Positions 1-6,558 of a stretch of 43,784 nucleotides of DNA are shown piece after piece (position 1 is the stretch's first letter; each line of letters begins with the position of its first letter). The notes beneath the pieces were generated by a model. The model ran no database searches, was not told the origin of the DNA, and saw only the letters and a list, made by a program, of their open reading frames with translations. The stretch is from Candidatus Stahliibacteriota bacterium (GTDB lineage Bacteria; Hydrothermota; Tepidihabitantia; B3-TA06), in the NCBI GenBank assembly GCA_004375895.1, contig SOJW01000043.1, forward strand, positions 1 through 43,784, written 5' to 3'. Both the position numbers and the translations under genes were made by a program.

Positions 1-85
1 ATAATATTTGTCTCCACCTCAACTTCGCGCAGCATCCGCCACTCCCGGGGGGTCCATTGCCCCCCGTTGTCAACGACGTCTAATC

Positions 86-1030
86 TTACTCCCACTCGAT
101 GGTTCCCGGGGGCTTGTGGGTTACGTCGTAGACCACCCTTACCACCTCAGGCGTGGAGTTGGTGATGCGGATTCCTATGCGTTCAAGAAGCGAGTAGGGG
201 AGAGGGCTGGCAGATGCAGTCATGGCGTCAATACTCTGCACCGCACGCACCACGACGGTTTCGCCGTAGGCGCGGACGTCTCCTCTTACCCCAACGCTCT
301 TTACCGGCAGAAGCACCGCAAAGTACTGCCAGGGAAGCTCGCACTCGCCGCGTGAGGCGGCGGCCTCGATTTCCTCTTCCACTATGGCGCACGCTTCCCT
401 CAGGATGGCTGTCCTTTCACGGGTTGCCTCACCTAAAACCCTTACCGCAAGTCCGGGTCCGGGGAAGGGCTGCTTCTCGGCTATCTCAAGTCCTAAATGT
501 CTCGCCACTTTCCTGACCTCGTCCTTGTAGAGATCGCGCAGAGGCTCGGAAAGCTTCATCTTCATCTCTTCAGGCAGGCCGCCCACGTTGTGGTGGGATT
601 TGATAACGTCGCGCAGCTGACCGCCCGACTCGATCCAGTCCGGGGCGATGGTGCCCTGGATCAGGGTGTCGGCCTTGACCTTCTCGGCCTCGCGCTCGAA
701 CATCTTGATGAACAGGTTGCCGATGACCTTGCGCTTGCGCTCAGGATCAGTGACCCCTTTGAGCGCCTTGTAGAACTCAGCCGACGCGTCAACGAAGCGC
801 AGGTTCAGCCCCATGTTTCTGAGGAGGGCTTGCACGTGTTCGGGTTCGCCTTTTCTGAGGTAGCCGGTGTCCACGAAGACCGTAACCAGCCGTTCGCCGA
901 TGGCCCGGTTGCCCAAAACCGCCGATGTGGTCGAATCCACCCCGCCGGAGCAAGCAATAATGGCCGTGCCCTCGATCTCGTTCTTCAGCTTTTGTATGCA
1001 CTCTTCAACGAATTCGGCAACGTCTTTCAT
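86..1030 (-). CDS. guaA: GMP synthase, ATP-pyrophosphatase subunit
   Basis: This protein adenylates XMP and uses ammonia to form GMP in purine biosynthesis. It is 314 aa and carries the PP-loop SGGVDS at residues 28-33. The C-terminal dimerization domain ends in the characteristic THKPPGTIEWE. The glutamine amidotransferase half that precedes this domain in the usual bacterial fusion GuaA is absent: the ORF begins directly with the ATPPase domain. This is the two-subunit arrangement (GuaAb) best known in archaea. The partner amidotransferase is not in this window. The ATG has no clear Shine-Dalgarno but sits 6 nt after a good -10 box, so the mRNA is probably leaderless. Function is secure; calling it a separate subunit rests on its length. 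Confidence 0.93.
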   Translation of the reverse strand: MKDVAEFVEECIQKLKNEIEGTAIIACSGGVDSTTSAVLGNRAIGERLVTVFVDTGYLRKGEPEHVQALLRNMGLNLRFVDASAEFYKALKGVTDPERKRKVIGNLFIKMFEREAEKVKADTLIQGTIAPDWIESGGQLRDVIKSHHNVGGLPEEMKMKLSEPLRDLYKDEVRKVARHLGLEIAEKQPFPGPGLAVRVLGEATRERTAILREACAIVEEEIEAAASRGECELPWQYFAVLLPVKSVGVRGDVRAYGETVVVRAVQSIDAMTASASPLPYSLLERIGIRITNSTPEVVRVVYDVTHKPPGTIEWE

Positions 1031-1036
1031 GGACGA

Positions 1037-1064
1037 AGTCTACGGTGAAGTTGATAAAAGTCAA
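1037..1064 (-). promoter_or_regulatory. Promoter of guaA subunit, leaderless type
   Basis: On the minus strand there is a -35 TTGACT (1059-1064), a 16-bp spacer and a -10 TAGACT (1037-1042). The ATG begins only 6 nt after the -10 box, so transcription should start at or next to the A of the start codon. Confidence 0.6.
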
Positions 1065-1456
1065 GGATTTCAGTGATTGCACCCCTCCCTTGACGGGAGG
1101 GGGTAGGGGGAGGGTGAATAAATGCTCCTTTTTGCCTTCGCCAAAAAGATCGCAATCGGCTGGGCGGCGCTTTAGAAGTAGGATACAATAGATCGTGTCC
1201 TATCTGGGGTCCCTTAGAATATGAACAGCAGATTCTTGGGACACTCACCCCCACCTTTGTCTTCCTCCATCGAGGGGGAGGATAACTTTGTAGCCCGCTA
1301 TAGGCTTGCGATCCTTTCGCCGTAGGCGAAAGGGAGCATTAAAGATCGCCACGTTCCCTCCAGGAACTCGCGATGACGAAACGGGCCGACCTGACGCGAA
1401 GCGGACGCCGCAGGCGTCAACGTCGGCCCCTACGAACTTACGCACTTTCTGTTATT
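1065..1456. repeat. Repeat-rich intergenic block
   Basis: No credible gene is seen here. The block holds, in order: a CCCTCCC/GGGAGGG palindrome (1081-1120) of the C-rich family also at 3615, 22537 and 36852; a hairpin of the ATGCTCC...GATCGCA family (1118-1152); an inverted copy of that hairpin with a perfect 9-bp stem, CCTTTCGCC/GGCGAAAGG (1313-1333); and a GTAGGGGC...GCCC palindrome read on the minus strand (about 1365-1435), whose loop carries an extra GC-rich insert of about 27 nt. Confidence 0.7.
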
Positions 1457-1963
1457 TCATCCTTTTGGTCTTCGTGTTTTATTTCCAGAACTTCCCTTCT
1501 TACTGAGCGTAACGGCAAATTGAATTGCTCGTAGAAGGGGGTATCCTTCTGGAATAACTACCTTCATTGGGTCGAGTTCTTTCATTTTATCAGTGATTTC
1601 ATTCATTAAATCTGGGATTAGAACCAATTCGACATCATCTCCAATCCTAATGGATTTTCGTGGTCTTGAATACCCGACGACTACTACCTTTCGTATTTCC
1701 TTAAAGTCAAAGTTAAACACCGTCCTGTAGTGTTTAGCAGCGATTTCAAATTTTTTCCGAAACCTCTCCTGTCGTTTTTCCCAAGTATATGAATCACCGG
1801 AGACTTCCAGGTGGATAAGGACTTTATTCTTGATATCAAATGCAACTACGTCCATCTCTCCTTCGTAGCCACCATGATTCGTTTTACCGCACCTGACGTT
1901 AGTACGTACAAAGTAACCTTGATATGCATACCATTCTGCTACAAGTTGTTCAAGAAAGTTCAT
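1457..1963 (-). CDS. Nuclease-like hypothetical protein
   Basis: The product has 168 aa and no confident family name. Residues around 30-55 read GEMDVVAF followed by a beta strand LIHLEVS. This resembles the D...(D/E)xK core of the PD-(D/E)xK nuclease fold, but the usual lysine is replaced by serine (EVS), so catalysis is doubtful. The rest is mixed alpha/beta with a lysine-rich C-terminus. I chose the ATG at 1963 because the domain starts there and a purine-rich GAGAGGAAG lies upstream; the frame is open to 2011. It follows the 64-aa membrane protein gene closely and is probably cotranscribed with it. Function is unknown; a defence or DNA-processing role is only a guess. Confidence 0.6.
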   Translation of the reverse strand: MNFLEQLVAEWYAYQGYFVRTNVRCGKTNHGGYEGEMDVVAFDIKNKVLIHLEVSGDSYTWEKRQERFRKKFEIAAKHYRTVFNFDFKEIRKVVVVGYSRPRKSIRIGDDVELVLIPDLMNEITDKMKELDPMKVVIPEGYPLLRAIQFAVTLSKKGSSGNKTRRPKG

Positions 1964-2011
1964 TTTCGTTTTCTTCCTCTCTAAGCTTGCCTTGCGGCTT
2001 AAGTTCATCAA

Positions 2012-2206
2012 TTACCACAGCAGCCCCAGTTTGCCGCCGAGGTACAGGAGGCCAGCGAAGAGGAAGCCGCCGATGATGGCAATGGTGAAGAGAAGTCGAG
2101 CATCCTCACCCTTGTTTTTACGGTCCCAGCCGATGAACGCGAGCACCGCGCCGCCCACCCCACATACGCGCGCCGCAACCGCAATGACTATTCCCCAGAA
2201 TTCCAT
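2012..2206 (-). CDS. Small two-helix membrane protein
   Basis: This 64-aa protein has two hydrophobic helices (about residues 4-24 and 38-60) joined by a short charged loop, WDRKNKGED. I do not recognise a family. The start is supported by a TTGACA/TAAGCT promoter whose -10 box ends 5 nt before the ATG, which makes a real gene more likely despite the small size. The nuclease-like gene follows downstream in the same direction. Confidence 0.55.
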   Translation of the reverse strand: MEFWGIVIAVAARVCGVGGAVLAFIGWDRKNKGEDARLLFTIAIIGGFLFAGLLYLGGKLGLLW

Positions 2207-2211
2207 GCTCT

Positions 2212-2239
2212 AGCTTAGTCCGGTTACTCGACTTGTCAA
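2212..2239 (-). promoter_or_regulatory. Promoter of small membrane protein, leaderless type
   Basis: Minus strand: -35 TTGACA (2234-2239), a 16-bp spacer, -10 TAAGCT (2212-2217). Only 5 nt separate the -10 box from the ATG at 2206. Confidence 0.55.
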
Positions 2240-2419
2240 CGTTGGATGCTCCTTTTGTCCAGAGGAGAAAAGATCGCAGCTCGTTAAACCACGCCGGTAT
2301 TGTGCGTAATTCCCTTACTAAAACCAATGGTGCCAATCTCGAAAGATGTTGACAACCTGTTGAGGTCAACTACAATTAGGGGTAGGTTAGGTGAGTTTGT
2401 CAGCGTGGCAGGCGCTGGT

Positions 2420-2681
2420 ATGTCGACTTCTCATATAACGGGAGAAGCTGCCGCAGGTCGGACCAAGCGAGAGGCTCTTTTAAAACTTGGAGAGATTCAA
2501 CGACGGATATAACAAAAGGAGACGCTTAGAGACTGTCCTGCCACTGTCAACCGTGAGATCCAGGCGCTGAAACACATGTTTCGTATTTTCAAAGGCTCAC
2601 TTCTTGGAGGTTGTAAATAGGGCTGGCACAAAATTGGCACAGTTTGATTTTCATCCGTCAAGAGTTTCACAAGTGACGTAG
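2420..2681 (+). pseudogene. Decayed tyrosine recombinase (integrase) remnant
   Basis: In one plus-strand frame the sequence reads TKREALLKLGEIQRRI, then an in-frame TAA at 2510-2512. The same frame continues with CPATVNREIQALKHMF before a TAG. The second stretch closely resembles the SAM-like core-binding domain of phage-type integrases (the usual xxATVNRELxxLKxMF). A later patch, GTKLAQF in frame 3 at about 2625, resembles integrase C-terminal ends. The catalytic Arg/His/Tyr domain is missing and the spacing between the two N-terminal patches is far too short, so this is a deleted and interrupted relic. It lies directly upstream of tRNA-Thr. The reading is by eye; confidence is moderate. Confidence 0.45.
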
Positions 2682-2689
2682 TTACGTGC

Positions 2690-2763
2690 GCCGGAGTAGC
2701 TCAGCAGGCTAGAGCAGCGGTTTTGTAAACCGCAGGTCGGGGGTTCGACTCCCTTCTCCGGCT
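2690..2763 (+). tRNA. tRNA-Thr (TGT)
   Basis: The acceptor arms GCCGGAG/CTCCGGC pair perfectly. The anticodon loop TTTGTAA gives anticodon TGT, and the T-loop is TTCGACT. CCA is not encoded. tRNA-Tyr follows 4 nt later. Confidence 0.95.
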
Positions 2764-2767
2764 TTAA

Positions 2768-2850
2768 GGGTAGGTACCCAAGTGGCCAAAGGGGGCAGAC
2801 TGTAAATCTGCTGGCGAATGCCTTCGGGGGTTCGAATCCTCCCCTGCCCA
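2768..2850 (+). tRNA. tRNA-Tyr (GTA)
   Basis: The acceptor arms GGGTAGG/CCTGCCC pair with one G-U. The anticodon loop CTGTAAA gives GTA. A long class II variable arm is present, as expected for bacterial tRNA-Tyr. CCA is not encoded. Confidence 0.95.
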
Positions 2851-2883
2851 TTATTCTTCCTTTCAAAAGATGTGGCAAATAAG

Positions 2884-3110
2884 CTGGTCAAAAGATGGTC
2901 AAAAGATGGTCAAAAGATACCCAAAAGGTGGTCAGGTTTCGATGCCTAAGCTGGTCAAATGCTGGTCAGAAGTTGGTCAAAAGATGGACAAGAACGCGAC
3001 TTCGTCGCGATTGCAAATATCAAATATCAAAATGCAAAATTAAGGGGGCTGTCGGCTAACAGCTGACGGCGAATCGTATGAGGTGACGAGTTGGATGTAA
3101 AGGAGATGGG
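2884..3110. repeat. 11-bp tandem repeat array, locus 1, with shared tail
   Basis: Units of consensus GGWCAAAAGRT recur with an 11-bp period (2885-2992). They form two higher-order blocks, the first opening with AAGCTGG and the second with CCTAAGCTGG. The array is followed by a GCGAC/GTCGC mini-palindrome, by AT-rich GCAAATATCAAA text, and at 3086-3104 by GACGAGTTGGATGTAAAGG. All three parts recur in the same order at 25827-26084. There is no gene in 2851-3171. Confidence 0.85.
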
Positions 3111-3136
3111 GGAGAGACGCGAGGAGAGGGGGAAGG

Positions 3137-3165
3137 TTGACACGAATTTACTTTCACAATATATT
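3137..3165 (+). promoter_or_regulatory. Promoter of TIR-like gene, leaderless type
   Basis: -35 TTGACA (3137-3142), a 17-bp spacer, -10 TATATT (3160-3165), then 6 nt to the ATG at 3172. It sits inside the upstream open frame, which argues against the longer TTG start at 3091. Confidence 0.6.
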
Positions 3166-3171
3166 TCTAAC

Positions 3172-3543
3172 ATGAAGAATCCAAAAGAGCAGACGAAGAA
3201 CTTTAAACAGAGAGAAGAAGAGCAAAGGCTGAATGCTAGATGTCTTTTATTGGCACCATCCAACACCCCATTGATTAAGTCCATTAAGAAGGCATTAGAG
3301 AACTTCTATTCTGTTATTACCCCTAAGGACGTACCATCTCACGGAAGTCTTATCGTCGACAAAGTAACCAGTTTGATTGTAGATTCTGACCTAATCATTG
3401 CAGATGTGTCAACAACGAACCCCAACATAATGTATGAAATAGGCGTTGCGGTTGGTCTCAGAAAACCGGTACTCTTAATTAGAGATAAGAAAACTGAAAA
3501 TATGCTTCTGAGTGCGTTCGCTGGTTGGTTGAGTAATCAATAA
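3172..3543 (+). CDS. TIR-like / nucleoside deoxyribosyltransferase-like protein
   Basis: This is a 123-aa protein. After a charged N-terminus it has a Rossmann-like beta strand (RCLLLAPSN), then DSDLIIADVSTTNPNIMYEIGVAVG and a strand KPVLLI. The D-x-S...NPNxMYExGxA pattern is typical of the nucleoside 2-deoxyribosyltransferase / TIR-like nucleotide-binding superfamily, where the glutamate is the catalytic residue. Members serve in nucleotide salvage or as NAD-degrading effectors; which applies here cannot be told. The usual C-terminal part after KPVLLI is largely missing and the frame ends at the edge of repeat DNA, so the protein may be truncated. The ATG at 3172 is chosen from the leaderless promoter; an in-frame TTG at 3091 is the alternative. 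Confidence 0.6.
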   Translation: MKNPKEQTKNFKQREEEQRLNARCLLLAPSNTPLIKSIKKALENFYSVITPKDVPSHGSLIVDKVTSLIVDSDLIIADVSTTNPNIMYEIGVAVGLRKPVLLIRDKKTENMLLSAFAGWLSNQ

Positions 3544-3815
3544 CTTCCCCCTTCCTCCAACCCTTTTCTTCTAATCCCCCTTTAGTTCCCCCTTAGAGAA
3601 GGGGGACTTTTGTCACCCTCCCCCTACCCCCTGCCCGACTGGGGCACGCTGTCCCGTCAAGGGAGGGGTAGTATATCGTAGTCCCCTCCCCCTCAATCCC
3701 CCTTTGGTTCCCCCTTCAGTAAGGGAGGCTTTCAGCATAAACGCCCGAATCCCGGCGGGTCAGGGGACCACGACCAGGATTCGAGCACTCGGTTGCATCG
3801 GTGATGTGGGAAGGG
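3544..3815. repeat. C-rich palindromic repeats
   Basis: There is no gene here. The block has CCCCCTT-type motifs in inverted pairs (3580-3610), then a copy of the CACCCTCCCCCTACCCCCT...GGGAGGGG element (3615-3667) carrying a 20-nt insert that includes GGGGCACGCTGT, then more CCCCCTT motifs. This is the 3' side of both the TIR-like gene and the purB operon. No classical T-tract terminator is visible. Confidence 0.65.
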
Positions 3816-5108
3816 TTATAAATTCATCCTGCGGTAAAGCACCTCGATCCCCTCAAGGTAACGCTCAAGCGAGAATATCTCGTTAAGCTCGGCCTCGGAT
3901 AACTTCTCATTGATTTCTTTCTTCTTGCGCGCCAGAAGATCGAACGATTGCCCTTGTTCCTTTGTCTTGAAGGCAAGCTCCTGCACCAGCTTGTAGGCCT
4001 CCTCGCGCGCTAGCCCCTTGCGGATAAGCGCCAAAAGAAGACGCTGGGCAAAGAACGTTCCACCTGTCCCATCAAGAATTTCCTTCATCCGATCAACCTC
4101 TACCTTCAATCCATTGATCACCCCCTGCATCTTGCGCACAAGGTAGTGTGCGAGGTTGAAGGAATCAGACAGTATGACCCGCTCAACCGATGAGTGGGAG
4201 ATGTCGCGCTCGTGCCACAACGCCACGTTCTCCAGCCCGGCCTGCACGTTTGATCTAAGTATCCTTGCAAGGCCGCAGACCCGTTCGGCGATTACCGGGT
4301 TGCGCTTATGCGGCATGGCAGACGACCCGGTCTGACGTTCTTTAAATGGTTCAAAAAGCTCGTCCAGCCCCTCAAGCTGGCCTAATCGGATGTTTAAGGC
4401 CATGCGCTCAAGCCAGGTCCCTACCAGGGCCAGAGCAAAAAGCAGGGTCGCGTGACGGTCCCTTGGGATCACCTGGGTGGCCACAGGCTCAGGCTCAAGG
4501 CCGAGGTCTTTCAGCGCCAGCTCTTCAACAATAGGGGGGAGGACGGTGAATGTTCCTACCGTCCCTGAGATGCGTCCGCGTGCAGCTATGCTGCGGGCAT
4601 GCTCTAAACCTTCTGTTACCCGCAGACCCTCCGAGTACCAGGAGAGCGCCCGCACCCCGAAGGTTATTGGTTCGGCACCCCTGCCGTGTGTGCGCCCAAG
4701 AGCCGGTGTGCGCTTGTGTTTGAGAGCGAGCTCGGCCAGGGTCTTATTGAATTTGTTGAGATCCTTTGCTAGAACGTCACATGCCTGCAGGATCCGCAGG
4801 GTCAGTGCGGTGTCCACCACGTCGTATGAGGTGAGACCGTAATGTAGATACTCCTTTGAACAGGGTGCTTTCTCCCATACAGCCTGCAGGAACGCGGTGA
4901 CGTCATGCTCTGTCTCGCGCTCGATCTCGTCAACCCTTTTGGCATCGACGTCTACAACATCCGCAAGGCACTCGCTCAGGCCTTTAGGGATAATCCCCAG
5001 CCTCTCCTCGACGCGGGCGACCGCTTTCTCGACCCGCAGCCAGTATCGGAAGCGGTGCTCATCAGCCCATATCTCGGCCATCTGTGAAGTGGAGTAACGT
5101 TTTATCAT
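3816..5108 (-). CDS. purB: Adenylosuccinate lyase
   Basis: PurB cleaves SAICAR and adenylosuccinate, releasing fumarate, in purine biosynthesis. It is 430 aa, normal for the short bacterial form. It carries the fumarase/aspartase superfamily signature SSAMPHKRNP in the flexible active-site loop and the upstream GRTHG motif with a catalytic histidine. Its start lies 1 nt beyond the htrA stop, so it is the last gene of the dcw transcript. That is an unusual place for purB and ties purine synthesis to the division operon. Confidence 0.97.
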   Translation of the reverse strand: MIKRYSTSQMAEIWADEHRFRYWLRVEKAVARVEERLGIIPKGLSECLADVVDVDAKRVDEIERETEHDVTAFLQAVWEKAPCSKEYLHYGLTSYDVVDTALTLRILQACDVLAKDLNKFNKTLAELALKHKRTPALGRTHGRGAEPITFGVRALSWYSEGLRVTEGLEHARSIAARGRISGTVGTFTVLPPIVEELALKDLGLEPEPVATQVIPRDRHATLLFALALVGTWLERMALNIRLGQLEGLDELFEPFKERQTGSSAMPHKRNPVIAERVCGLARILRSNVQAGLENVALWHERDISHSSVERVILSDSFNLAHYLVRKMQGVINGLKVEVDRMKEILDGTGGTFFAQRLLLALIRKGLAREEAYKLVQELAFKTKEQGQSFDLLARKKKEINEKLSEAELNEIFSLERYLEGIEVLYRRMNL

Positions 5109-5109
5109 T

Positions 5110-6528
5110 TTAAAATCCCCGGTAAAGTCGGTAGCGGCCTCCGTCGCGCTCGATCACCAATGTGCGGGGATCTTCGACTGAACGCACCGCCTTTTTTAAT
5201 TCCCTTATGTTCGGGGTTTCTGTGGAGCCGTAGGTCAGGATCACGTCGCCTTGCTTAAGTCCGAGTTCGGCACCTCGACTACCCCGTTCGATCTTCAGCA
5301 CAACCACCCCCTGCAGGCTGCGGATGTTATACCGATAGCGAATCGCCGGGTCGAGATCCATCGCTTGGATGCCCAAAGCAGCTATCCTTACCGGTGCTGG
5401 AGTGGTGTACTCTATCGCTTGTAGGGTGCGAATAAAGGGCTTACCTTCGTCTGTTATTCCTTCAAGCCGAACTGTGTCAGCTACAAAAAGGCCCTGCTCC
5501 ATCATCTGCCAGTCCGATTCACTGGCGTATGTGATACCGTTTGCCGAGATGATAACCCAGGCTTCCTCGAGATTTCCTCGCTCGGCCGGAGTATTCTCGA
5601 ATATCTGGGTGACGATGATTCCTCTCTGTCCCGGGATTCCCAATGCGCGGGCCATGTCCGATGTCAGGGTCTGTACGCCTAGGCCAAGCCATGCGATGCG
5701 ACGTTCGGAGTGGCTTTGAAGCTCGTATATGAACTTCTTTACCCGGTTCGCTGGTATGGCGAAGCCTATGCCCTCGGAGCCGCCGCTTTTGGTGAAGATG
5801 AAGGTGTTGATGCCTATGACCTCTCCTGCGATATTTGTAAGAGGGCCTCCTGAGTTTCCAGGGTTGATGGCCGCATCGGTCTGGATAACGCCCGAGTAGC
5901 TGAATCGCTTGGCTTCGCCGGTCTGTATCCTGCGGCCCACCGCCGATATCACGCCTGCGGTAACGCTTGGCTTGGCGTCGGCAATAAGGAACCCAAAAGG
6001 ATTCCCCAGGGCTATGGCCCACTCGCCGATCATCAGGTCGTCGGAGTTGCCGAGGACTGCCGATTGAAGATCCTCAGGCGGGTTGATGAGTTCAAGAAGC
6101 GCCAGGTCAAGGCCCGCATCTATACCCATAACGTTGGTGTCGAAGGTTCTGCCGTCGGCCAGGGTCACCTTTATCTTGTTTGCATCGGCAACAACGTGTG
6201 CGTTGGTTACGATCTTGCCGTCATCCGATACTATGAATCCTGATCCCAGGCTCTGAATCTCTCGGCTGTACTCGCGAGGGAATAGGTTGCCGAAGAACTC
6301 ATCGAAGAAGGGGTCAAGCCAGAAGGGTGAGCTGTAGGTACGTGTTTGCAAGACTGTTATGGAGACGACCGTGGGCATAACCCGCTCTGCGGCGATAACG
6401 ATCCCTGTCCTGCGTGCCTGGGTGGTGGCAGCCGCCAGCGAATCCGGCTCTTCCGCTTGTCCTGTTTGAGGAAAGAACAGGGCAAGCCCCAGAACAATCC
6501 AGGCAAGGGTCTTGATCCGGTTCATCAT
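5110..6528 (-). CDS. HtrA/DegP-family periplasmic serine protease
   Basis: A 472-aa exported protease-chaperone for envelope quality control. A signal peptide (residues 1-25, ending QTGQA) leads into a trypsin-like domain with the complete triad: His111 (TNAHVV), Asp141 and Ser226 (GNSGGP). Two PDZ domains follow (about 290-365 and 390-470). The loop between the first strands holds a Phe-rich PFFDEFFGNLFP segment typical of DegP LA loops. The two possible ATGs are adjacent (6528 and 6525); the AAAGG upstream fits the second better. It lies 30 nt after ftsZ and abuts purB. Confidence 0.94.
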   Translation of the reverse strand: MMNRIKTLAWIVLGLALFFPQTGQAEEPDSLAAATTQARRTGIVIAAERVMPTVVSITVLQTRTYSSPFWLDPFFDEFFGNLFPREYSREIQSLGSGFIVSDDGKIVTNAHVVADANKIKVTLADGRTFDTNVMGIDAGLDLALLELINPPEDLQSAVLGNSDDLMIGEWAIALGNPFGFLIADAKPSVTAGVISAVGRRIQTGEAKRFSYSGVIQTDAAINPGNSGGPLTNIAGEVIGINTFIFTKSGGSEGIGFAIPANRVKKFIYELQSHSERRIAWLGLGVQTLTSDMARALGIPGQRGIIVTQIFENTPAERGNLEEAWVIISANGITYASESDWQMMEQGLFVADTVRLEGITDEGKPFIRTLQAIEYTTPAPVRIAALGIQAMDLDPAIRYRYNIRSLQGVVVLKIERGSRGAELGLKQGDVILTYGSTETPNIRELKKAVRSVEDPRTLVIERDGGRYRLYRGF

Positions 6529-6558
6529 CCTTTAATATTAGTCAAAAAGGATGATGCG

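Noticed and set aside
38-66. GGGGGG/CCCCCC hairpin downstream of the GMP synthase gene as a terminator
   Set aside because: The stem is present, but no T-tract follows on the minus strand, so termination is not supported.
497-1048. 183-aa plus-strand ORF
   Set aside because: It is the antisense shadow of the GMP synthase gene, with no ribosome site or recognisable domain.
2651-2891. Minus-strand ORFs reading SRTPDLRFTKPLL
   Set aside because: These are the tRNA-Thr and tRNA-Tyr genes translated on the wrong strand.
2884-2992. CRISPR array
   Set aside because: The 11-bp units are directly tandem with no unique spacers and no cas genes are nearby.
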